This document shows, in pieces, positions 1 through 5,194 of a DNA stretch of 5,194 nt. Source of the DNA: an uncultured Clostridia bacterium. GTDB lineage: Bacteria > Bacillota > Clostridia > Monoglobales > Firm-18. Where the stretch lies: assembly GCA_937914775.1 (NCBI GenBank), contig CALDNB010000196.1:1-5194 (forward strand), in the 5' to 3' direction. A model generated the notes under the pieces. The model made no database searches, was not told the origin of the DNA, and saw only the letters and a list, made by a program, of their open reading frames with translations. Every line of letters starts with the position of its first letter. The first letter of the stretch is position 1. The translations under genes and the position numbers were made by a program.

Positions 1-875
1 CATATAACAAAATAACAATTACTACAGTAAAAATTATTGACAGTTACGGAGAAAAAGCCCTTGGTAAACCTGTTGGCAACTACATTACTCTCGAAATACC
101 TGAATTAATTCATAAAACGGAACAAAGTTACCGTGATACTATTAAAATTCTATCACAACAACTAAACGAATTAATTAAGATTGACGAAAATAAAACCGTC
201 CTTGTTGTAGGTCTTGGTAACAGTAAAATTACTGCTGATGCATTAGGCCCCAAGGTTGTATCACAATTGCTTGTAACACGGCATCTTTTTCAGTATATGC
301 CGGAAGAACTTGAGGATGGTATAAGACCTGTCTGCGCCTTGTCACCAGGTGTTTTAGGCATAACAGGTATAGAAACGGGTGAGATTTTAAAAGGCGTTGT
401 AGGCAGAATCAAGCCCGATTTATTGATAGTTATAGATGCACTTGCTTCAAGAAAACTTGAAAGGGTAAGTACAACCATTCAGTTGTCAGATACAGGTCTT
501 GTTCCAGGAAGCGGTATTGGTAATTCCAGAATGGCTATAAACAGTGATACTATAGGAGTTCCTGTAATAGCAATTGGTGTTCCGACTGTAGTTGATGCCG
601 CTACGATGGCAAATGATACAATTGACTTAGTGCTTGATAAACTGATTTCACAGTCAAAAAGTTCCCCTCAGTTTTATAAAATACTAAGTAATGTAGATAA
701 AAACGAAAAATATACCCTGATAAACGAAATTTTAACAAAGGAATATATTAATCTTGTTGTAACGCCAAAAGAGGTAGATGAAATAATAGAGGATATTTCT
801 GAGATTATTGCTAACGGCATTAACATTTCTCTGCACAACGGCGTATCGTTAGATGATATTAATAAATATAAGTAA
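1..875 (+). CDS. gpr: GPR germination protease, 5' partial
   Basis: Spore protease of family A25. It is made as a zymogen in the forespore and, at germination, cuts the small acid-soluble proteins that coat spore DNA. The frame is open from position 3 with no start, so the gene begins upstream. By remembered comparison with B. subtilis GPR, about 45 N-terminal residues, including the autoprocessed propeptide, are missing, and about 290 are visible. Conserved blocks in order are VVGLGN, DALGP, LLVTRHLF, SPGVLGITGIET, IDALASR, DTGLVPGSGIGN, GVPVIAIGVPTVVDA and VVTPKEVD. The aspartates in IDALA (codon 435-437) and PTVVDA (594-596) correspond to the pair regarded as catalytic in this aspartic-like family. 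The segment between the PTVVDA block and VTPKEVD is roughly 30 residues shorter than in B. subtilis. A TTG at 267 lies inside conserved sequence and is not the start. spoIIP follows after 46 bases. Identification is firm. Confidence 0.96.
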   Translation, partial: YNKITITTVKIIDSYGEKALGKPVGNYITLEIPELIHKTEQSYRDTIKILSQQLNELIKIDENKTVLVVGLGNSKITADALGPKVVSQLLVTRHLFQYMPEELEDGIRPVCALSPGVLGITGIETGEILKGVVGRIKPDLLIVIDALASRKLERVSTTIQLSDTGLVPGSGIGNSRMAINSDTIGVPVIAIGVPTVVDAATMANDTIDLVLDKLISQSKSSPQFYKILSNVDKNEKYTLINEILTKEYINLVVTPKEVDEIIEDISEIIANGINISLHNGVSLDDINKYK

Positions 876-901
876 TAACAATATTTTATCCTTCATATAA
901 C
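873..901 (+). promoter_or_regulatory. Weak candidate sigma-E promoter before spoIIP
   Basis: The sigma-E consensus as I recall it is KMATATT, 14-15 bases, CATACAnT. Here TAATAAC (873-879) is followed by 14 bases and CATATAAC (894-901). This keeps the ATA and CATA cores but has two mismatches in each box. Mother-cell expression of spoIIP under sigma-E is established in B. subtilis, which makes the site plausible. Against it, transcription would start near 908, leaving only a couple of bases before the GGAGG ribosome site at 910. In AT-rich DNA such a match can easily arise by chance. spoIIP may instead depend on readthrough from gpr or on both. Confidence 0.25.
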
Positions 902-921
902 TTAAATACGGAGGTGGGATA

Positions 922-1956
922 TTGAATATTAAGTATAAAATATGGGCAGTTTTAACAATTATATTTACTTTGTTCTTTGGACAAGCGATTTTTACTGAAA
1001 TAAGTAAATATATATCGCAAAATGTATTGGTATCTTTAATATCACATTCTGCACCGATTTTGACATTCGATACTAACAAAATTAATTTAAGTAACGTTAT
1101 TTTCGGTTTTGATATAAATAACCCTATGGAAATTATACAAAATGAAACTGTAGTTGCAGACAATACTGAGGTTAAAGTTGTTTCAAAAACTGTTGAAACA
1201 CCAAAAATTCAGACTTATGACACCTCTGCAGGTGTTAAAGTAAAAAACAGTACAGATTATGAGATTGATACAGATACTTTAATTAATCAGGACCTTAAGT
1301 TTCGGATAAACAGTTCCGAGCCCTCTGTTCTGATTATACATACTCATACTTCGGAATGTTATTTAAAGACGCCTGATGCCCCTTATGAGCAATCGGACTC
1401 CAACAGAACACAAAATCCTGACTACAACGTTGTTCGTGTAGGCAGAGAGTTTAAAGAGGCACTCGAAAGCAAAGGCGTAATTGCAATTCACGATACAACA
1501 GTCCACGATTATCCGTCATATAACGGCTCCTATTTAAATGCTCAAAAGACAATAGAAAACAACCTTAAAAAATATCCATCTATAAAAATAGTTGTTGATA
1601 TTCACAGAGACGCCGTTGAAAGTAACGGGAATGTGTATAAACTTGCGACTAATATAGACGGCAAAAGTGCAGCACAGATAATGATTGTTTCGGGTACAGA
1701 TGCTAACGGAATAGACAATCCAAACTGGCGTGAAAACTTGAAATTTGCGTTAAAATATCAAAGACGTCTTAATCTGTTATACCCGACATTGGCTCGTGAC
1801 ATAGATTTAAGACGTGAACGGTTTAATACTCATCTTACATTAGGTTCCATTATACTGGAAGTTGGTACAACAGGAAATACTCTTGAAGAAGCAATCAATT
1901 CTGCATGGTTTTCAGGAACTGCTCTTGGTGATATGTTGTCATATATTACAGATTGA
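922..1956 (+). CDS. spoIIP: Stage II sporulation protein P (SpoIIP)
   Basis: Membrane-anchored peptidoglycan amidase/endopeptidase. With SpoIID and SpoIIM it thins septal peptidoglycan and drives engulfment of the forespore. The 344-residue product has a short basic N-terminus, one hydrophobic anchor (about residues 7-25) and a low-complexity linker to about 130. The catalytic SpoIIP domain then runs to the end. Family motifs are VLIIHTHTSECY (137-147), VGREF (173-177), YNGSY (200-204), VVDIHRDA (224-231) and ILEVGTTGNT (311-320). By analogy with amidase_3 enzymes I infer that H140 or H142, E145 and H228 are metal ligands and E313 is the catalytic glutamate. The start is TTG at 922, chosen because GGAGG at 910-914 sits 7 bases upstream. 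The gpr-spoIIP order matches other endospore formers. It is somewhat shorter than the B. subtilis protein (about 400 residues) but appears complete. Confidence 0.96.
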   Translation: MNIKYKIWAVLTIIFTLFFGQAIFTEISKYISQNVLVSLISHSAPILTFDTNKINLSNVIFGFDINNPMEIIQNETVVADNTEVKVVSKTVETPKIQTYDTSAGVKVKNSTDYEIDTDTLINQDLKFRINSSEPSVLIIHTHTSECYLKTPDAPYEQSDSNRTQNPDYNVVRVGREFKEALESKGVIAIHDTTVHDYPSYNGSYLNAQKTIENNLKKYPSIKIVVDIHRDAVESNGNVYKLATNIDGKSAAQIMIVSGTDANGIDNPNWRENLKFALKYQRRLNLLYPTLARDIDLRRERFNTHLTLGSIILEVGTTGNTLEEAINSAWFSGTALGDMLSYITD

Positions 1957-1981
1957 CATTGAAAATAAATAATGATATACT
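1953..1981 (+). promoter_or_regulatory. Near-consensus sigma-A promoter for the VanW gene
   Basis: TTGACA (1953-1958), a 17-base spacer and TATACT (1976-1981) form an almost perfect vegetative promoter. TG at 1973-1974 adds an extended -10 element. The -35 box overlaps the spoIIP stop codon (TGA, 1954-1956). Predicted transcription starts near 1988, giving a leader of about 24 bases that contains the GGGGG ribosome site at 1999-2003. The VanW-family gene should therefore be expressed in growing cells, independently of the sporulation genes upstream. Confidence 0.8.
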
Positions 1982-2011
1982 TGGTTTATTAATATTTCGG
2001 GGGTAATTCTT

Positions 2012-3672
2012 GTGAAAAAAACTGTTATTTGGATTATAGTTGCTGTATTAAGTCTGCTTATAATAGTTGGTGGATTTATCTCATACTTATATTTCTTTTA
2101 TAATTACACATTTCTGGGTAATCCTGTTACTGAAGAAGCCTATAATGACCTGGAAAATTTTATTCAGCAGTCAGTCAATGATTTTTATGCGGACAAAAAG
2201 GTTGTATTGGTAAGTGGTGAACTTAGTGCCCAGATACCTGCAGTTGAACTGCAGTCAGTAAACATTGAAAAGACAATAGAATATTTAAATGCAATTAAAA
2301 ATGAAAGTCCTTTTATGAAACTTACTGATAATACTGTTTTTCCCGTTATAAATCTTAATGATGATACTATTAAAAACTTTATTTTTTCATTCGTTAAAGA
2401 CAATAACATTGCAGATTTTTACAACGTCAGCGAAGATTTTAATACAGTTGATATTAATTTGAATAAAAAAGTTCCTGATATTCAAAATACGTACTATGAA
2501 ATTGCCAGAAAATTAAATTATACTGACTTTTCAGATGTTGATTTGTTATTTACTGACAAGGTGAATGCTTTGGAATGTTATGAATTGATTTGTCAGCCTG
2601 CTGTTAATGCAGAAATAGATTATGAAAGTGAAAATAAAGATATAATTCCCGAAAAAGACGGTTATAAGGTAAATTATGAACAGTTGGAAGAAAGAATAAA
2701 TAACGGTGAAAAGATATTTACCCTTGATATAGAGGAAATTATAAAACCTGAAATAACTGCAAGTTATCTTGAGGATAAATACTGTTTGGTGATGTTTTGG
2801 CAACTCTTACTTCACGTTATAATGCAGGTGTTGTGGGCAGGTCTAAAAATATTGCTATAGCGGCACAGAAAATCAATGGTACAGTTTTAAAACCAGGCGA
2901 AGTGTTTTCATATAATAATATTGTTGGACCAAGAACTTACGCAAACGGGTTTAAAGACGCAGGAGTATATACTGCAAACGGTCTTGAAAACGGCGTAGGC
3001 GGAGGTATCTGTCAGGTGTCGTCAACTTTATACGGCGCACAGTTAATGGCGGATTTAAAAACCGTTTCAAGGACAAATCATTCCTACACAATAAGTTATC
3101 TTCCCTCGGGACAAGATGCAACTGTTTCTTACGGAGCAATTGATTATAAATTTATGAACGATAAGCCCTTTCCTATAAAGATTGAATGTTTTGCGTCAGG
3201 CGGAGTTCTTACAGTTAGCATTTTAGGTGTTAAAGACGACAGTTATTATGATATAAAACTTACAAACAAAATTGTTGGCTCAACATCACCAGAAACTATC
3301 GAACGGGAAGTTGAAGATCTTGCCGAAGGCGAGGAAAGGGTAGTGCAGACAGGACAAAACGGTGTAACCGTAGAAACTTTTAAAAACTATTATAAAGACG
3401 GACAGTTTGTTAAAAGTACTTTTGTTCATAAAAGCGTATATTATGCAATGCCACGAATTGTTGAAATTGGCAAAAAAGCACAGCCTGAAATCCCTGAGGA
3501 AGAAATAACAGACGAGCCTGAAATACCTGTAGAGGAAATAACAGATGAACCTGAAAATCCTTCTGAGGAAAATAATAGCGAAACAATTTCAGAAGTTTTG
3601 GAAGAAAATGAAGAAAACAAAAATTTAATTTCAAATTCTCCCGAAAACAGCGAAGAAATAATCGAATTATAG
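2012..3672 (+). pseudogene. VanW/G5-domain envelope protein, frameshifted
   Basis: YoaR/VanW-type protein, probably anchored in the membrane with its bulk outside; the biochemical function of VanW domains is unsettled. The start is GTG at 2012, with GGGGG at 1999-2003 eight bases upstream. The first frame (2012-2860) gives MKK, a membrane segment (about residues 4-30) and a region resembling the putative peptidoglycan-binding domain of this family (ending around PEITASYLEDKY). Homology then moves to the -1 frame, which is open after a stop at 2776-2778. It continues FGDVLATLTSRYN and the VanW signature FSYNN...GGGICQVSSTLYG (GGGICQ at 2998-3015), then SYLPSGQDATVSYG. A G5 domain (about 3268-3465) and an acidic tail follow, ending at TAG 3670-3672. 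Restoring one base near 2780-2790 would give about 553 residues with normal domain order. Either a sequencing/assembly error or a recent loss of function could explain it. No standard slippery heptamer is visible there. Confidence 0.88.
3484..3582 (+). repeat. Three tandem 33-base repeats (acidic 11-mers)
   Basis: Three in-frame copies encode PEIPEEEITDE, PEIPVEEITDE and PENPSEENNSE at 3484-3516, 3517-3549 and 3550-3582. The first two are nearly identical and the third is diverged. They lie after the G5 domain and begin a highly acidic, proline-containing C-terminal tail. I infer a flexible spacer or low-complexity tail; no sorting motif or second membrane segment follows it. Confidence 0.85.
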
Positions 3673-3699
3673 AAAATTTTGAAAAATTTTAAAAAAATA
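3673..3699 (+). promoter_or_regulatory. Phased A/T tracts, UP-element-like
   Basis: Between the VanW-gene stop and the gdhA -35 box the DNA is almost pure A/T. It contains A4T4 (3673-3680), A5T4 (3682-3690) and A7 (3691-3697), with a further A4T3 at 3704-3710 inside the promoter. Spacing of the first tracts is near one helical turn, which favours intrinsic curvature and binding by the RNA polymerase alpha subunit. I infer that it boosts the adjacent promoter. It has no GC stem, so it is not a normal intrinsic terminator. Confidence 0.45.
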
Positions 3700-3728
3700 T
3701 TGCAAAATTTGTACAATGGGTGTATAAT
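3700..3728 (+). promoter_or_regulatory. Sigma-A promoter for gdhA
   Basis: TTGCAA (3700-3705), a 17-base spacer and a perfect TATAAT (3723-3728). Transcription should begin near 3735, leaving a leader of about 28 bases with GGGGAG (3748-3753) nine bases before the ATG at 3763. No riboswitch, attenuator or clear operator palindrome fits in this short leader. Confidence 0.8.
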
Positions 3729-3762
3729 GAAATGTAAATTTAATTTAGGGGAGTAGATACAA

Positions 3763-4902
3763 ATGGCTTTAAAAAACGAGTATTTGTTAAGAGTGTTGGA
3801 AACAGTTAAGAAAAGAGATGGCGGAGAGCCTGAATTTCTTCAAACTGTTACAGAAGTTTTCGAATCATTAGAACCAGTTATTGAACGTCATCCTGAATAC
3901 GAAAAAGCAGGTTTGCTTGAGAGAATTGTAGAACCTGAAAGAGCAATCAGTTTCAGAGTTCCGTGGGTTGACGATAACGGTCAGGTTCAGGTAAACAGAG
4001 GATACCGTGTACAGTTTAACAGTGCTATCGGACCTTACAAGGGCGGTTTAAGATTCCACCCGTCAGTATATCTTGGTATTATTAAATTCTTAGGTTTTGA
4101 ACAAATATTTAAAAATTCACTTACAGGTTTGCCAATCGGCGGCGGTAAAGGTGGCAGTGACTTTGACCCAAGAGGTAAAAGCGATGGCGAAGTTATGAGA
4201 TTCTGTCAGTCATTTATGACTGAATTATCACGTCATATCGGTTCTCATGTTGACGTTCCTGCAGGTGACATCGGTGTTGGTGCAAGAGAAATCGGTTACT
4301 TGTTTGGTCAGTATAAGAGAATTATGAATAACTTCGAAAATGCTGTTTTGACAGGTAAAGGTATTTCTTATGGCGGTAGTTTGATAAGACCTGAAGCAAC
4401 AGGTTACGGTGCAGTTTACTTCTGTGACGAAGTATTAAAGAGCCACGGCGAAGACATTAAAGGTAAAACATTTGCAGTTTCAGGCTTCGGTAACGTTGCA
4501 TGGGGTGCAGTTCTTAAAATTAACCAGTTAGGCGGTAAAGTTCTTACAATTTCAGGTCCTGACGGTTATGTTTATGACAAAGACGGTATCACAGAAGAAA
4601 AAGCTGCTTATATGCTTGATTTTAATAGCGGCGCTCTGCCTTTGCGCCTGCGGCAGGGAGGAGGCGCCTCTGAGTGTGTGGGAGGTGCCGGAGATAGAAT
4701 ACGCCCCCACCACCCCAACGCCTACGCCCATAGTTCAGGGCGGCGCCAAGGAGCCGGTGATAATATGGAACGAGGCCAGCGAGATCAATATGTCCCATCC
4801 GGGAGTGCAGATCGAGGCGGAGGAAAAGACCCTGAGCCACAAGCAGAGCCTGCTGCTTTTCCCCTGGAGCTTCCTGCCGGAGACGCTTTTTTCCGCCTAT
4901 GA
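3763..4902 (+). CDS. gdhA: Glutamate dehydrogenase, 3' truncated at a junction
   Basis: Hexameric cytoplasmic enzyme interconverting glutamate with 2-oxoglutarate and ammonia. ATG 3763 follows GGGGAG (3748-3753). Authentic sequence spans about residues 1-287 (to ~4621). It covers the substrate domain with PYKGG (K93), FKNSL (K117), GGGKGGSDFDP (K129, catalytic lysine) and VPAGDIG (D169), then the Rossmann domain with SGFGNVAWGA (240-249). These fall at a constant +4 offset from K89, K113, K125 and D165 of Clostridium symbiosum GDH. F242, P266 and D267 match its F238, P262 and D263, which favour NAD over NADP, so I infer an NAD-linked enzyme. After YMLDF the frame runs on for about 92 residues of Gly/Arg/Pro-rich nonsense to TGA 4900-4902, where GC-rich DNA encodes another frame. 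About 160 residues are missing from a usual 445-450, including the serine at C. symbiosum 380. Confidence 0.93.
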   Translation: MALKNEYLLRVLETVKKRDGGEPEFLQTVTEVFESLEPVIERHPEYEKAGLLERIVEPERAISFRVPWVDDNGQVQVNRGYRVQFNSAIGPYKGGLRFHPSVYLGIIKFLGFEQIFKNSLTGLPIGGGKGGSDFDPRGKSDGEVMRFCQSFMTELSRHIGSHVDVPAGDIGVGAREIGYLFGQYKRIMNNFENAVLTGKGISYGGSLIRPEATGYGAVYFCDEVLKSHGEDIKGKTFAVSGFGNVAWGAVLKINQLGGKVLTISGPDGYVYDKDGITEEKAAYMLDFNSGALPLRLRQGGGASECVGGAGDRIRPHHPNAYAHSSGRRQGAGDNMERGQRDQYVPSGSADRGGGKDPEPQAEPAAFPLELPAGDAFFRL

Positions 4903-4946
4903 CAGTCCTTACGAGACCATGAGCCTGCAAAAAAGCGAGCACAGCG
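4574..4946 (+). CDS. Putative lipoprotein N-terminal fragment (chimeric)
   Basis: Frame +2 is open through 4628-4946 with strong GC-third-position bias. It encodes ALCLCACGREEAP, a lipobox-like site (LCAC-G, Cys codon 4649-4651), then a TPTPTP linker (within 4709-4729) and a region I do not recognise that contains PVIIWNEASE and LLLFPWSFLPE. Read upstream into the gdhA sequence, the same frame reaches ATG 4574 and gives MTKTVSQKKK plus a hydrophobic stretch, which looks like a whole lipoprotein signal peptide. However, there is no ribosome site before 4574, and that DNA is accounted for by GDH. The upstream part is therefore probably fortuitous, and the native start is lost. Lipobox plus TP-rich spacer suggests a GC-richer Firmicute, but that is inference. 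The C-terminal end is cut at the second junction. Function unknown. Confidence 0.5.
4610..4632. other. Junction 1: gdhA to unrelated GC-rich DNA
   Basis: GDH homology ends at YMLDF (to 4621-4623). From about 4628 the composition jumps from AT-rich to roughly 58% GC, the coding frame moves from +1 to +2, and codon choice changes. No inverted repeat, integrase site, tRNA or insertion-sequence end is visible at the break. I interpret it as a chimeric join, most likely from assembly or amplification. The exact base cannot be fixed because the flanks may share a few bases. Confidence 0.8.
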
Positions 4947-4962
4947 TGCTGCTGGACGAAAA
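4935..4962. other. Probable junction 2: into TonB-receptor DNA
   Basis: The open frame does not change here, but codon choice does. In the 4628-4946 piece none of 11 serine codons is TCG and nine are AGC/AGT, while most leucines are CTG. After it, five of eight serines are TCG and none of five leucines is CTG. Recognisable Bacteroidetes receptor sequence begins at DENGAFSLS. A lipoprotein start leading into the interior of a receptor domain is not a natural architecture I know. Frame continuity has a one-in-three chance. Confidence 0.55.
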
Positions 4963-5194
4963 CGGCGCTTTCTCGCTCTCACTCTCGGCAGGCGAATATC
5001 GCCTTGTGGTGGAATTTGTCGGCTACAAGAGTATCGACCGCACAATCAAGGTTTCGGGCGTGACCGACCTCGGCACGCTTACGATGCAGGAGCAGACAAC
5101 CGAGATTGGCGAGGTGGTTGTCTCGGCGCAGATGATACGCCGCGAGGCTGACCGCTTTGTTGTTGACGTAGCTAACTCCGACTCGGCTATTGGT
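4947..5194 (+). CDS. TonB-dependent receptor N-terminal region, partial both ends
   Basis: Fragment of a Bacteroidetes-type outer-membrane receptor, a beta-barrel that takes up substrates using TonB energy. Visible are the second half of the N-terminal carboxypeptidase-regulatory-like beta-sandwich (DENGAFSLSLSAGEYRL, then EFVGYKS and VTDLGTLTM) and the linker into the plug. The plug has TEIGEVVVSAQ, then READRFVVDVANSDSAIG. The EVVVSA and ADRFVVDV pattern is typical of the outer membrane beta-barrel family receptors of Bacteroidales. The plug body and barrel lie beyond the window, the signal peptide and domain start are missing, and no start codon belongs to this piece. Substrate cannot be inferred. 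Such a protein needs an outer membrane, so it does not fit the spore-forming host of the left part. Confidence 0.82.

Noticed and set aside
290..478. Minus-strand open frames over gpr, spoIIP and the VanW gene
   Set aside because: Short shadows of strongly supported plus-strand genes, without ribosome sites or recognisable products.
267..875. gpr starting at TTG 267
   Set aside because: Conserved GPR sequence such as VVGLGN and DALGP lies upstream in the same open frame, so the gene extends beyond the window edge.
2776..2860. Programmed -1 frameshifting in the VanW gene
   Set aside because: No X-XXY-YYZ slippery heptamer and no obvious downstream stem were found in the window where the shift must occur, and VanW genes are not known for recoding.
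2797..3672. Separate VanW gene starting at TTG 2797
   Set aside because: It has no ribosome site and no signal peptide, and begins inside conserved sequence (FGDVLATL starts upstream); it is the second half of the frameshifted gene.
3673..3700. Intrinsic terminator after the VanW gene
   Set aside because: The A/T palindromes lack a GC stem and the run on the plus strand ends in A rather than U; the position directly abuts a promoter.
4622..4902. A novel C-terminal domain on glutamate dehydrogenase
   Set aside because: The tail is Gly/Arg/Pro-rich, out of phase with the biased frame +2, and replaces conserved GDH sequence; it is an out-of-frame readthrough, not a domain.
4622..5045. Antisense open frames across the GC-rich end
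   Set aside because: They are mirror images of frame +2, which has the codon bias and recognisable domains; their translations are Arg/Gly-rich with no family resemblance.
1..5194. CRISPR array, tRNA/rRNA gene, insertion sequence or attachment site
   Set aside because: No regularly spaced repeats, cloverleaf-like segment, transposase motif or terminal inverted repeats were seen; the only tandem repeat is the coding 33-base unit at 3484-3582.

Overview
The window is a composite. Positions 1 to about 4,620 are a continuous, AT-rich stretch from an endospore-forming Firmicute, probably a Clostridia-type anaerobe. The remaining ~570 bases look like two unrelated GC-rich fragments joined on. The spore former is indicated by adjacent gpr (spore germination protease) and spoIIP (engulfment hydrolase) genes, by GGAGG-type ribosome sites with TTG/GTG starts, and by a clostridial-type glutamate dehydrogenase. 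Counted in single 60-base rows, GC is 22% at 2341-2400 and 45% at 4021-4080. It is 58% at 4801-4860 and 62% at 5101-5160.

Layout: (1) 1-875, gpr, missing its N-terminus at the window edge. (2) 922-1956, spoIIP, complete, 46 bases after gpr as in other spore formers. (3) A near-consensus sigma-A promoter whose -35 box overlaps the spoIIP stop codon. (4) 2012-3672, a membrane-anchored VanW/G5 cell-wall protein split into two frames by one indel near 2780-2790, with an acidic 11-residue tandem repeat at its C-terminus. (5) An A-tract region and a second sigma-A promoter, then gdhA from 3763. GdhA is recognisable only to about residue 287, with all its visible catalytic lysines and aspartate. (6) From about 4621, GC-rich DNA coding in a different forward frame: first a piece resembling a Firmicutes lipoprotein N-terminus, then from about 4945 the N-terminal part of a Bacteroidetes-type TonB-dependent outer-membrane receptor.

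Gpr and SpoIIP serve late and early stages of the spore cycle (degradation of small acid-soluble proteins at germination; septal peptidoglycan thinning and engulfment). The VanW/G5 protein is a likely envelope protein with its own vegetative promoter. GdhA is central nitrogen metabolism on its own strong promoter. The genes are neighbours rather than one pathway.

I do not see a convincing new biological system. The most unusual signal is the double junction at the right end, which is best explained by a chimeric assembly or amplification product. The VanW frameshift is the other point needing read-level checking.
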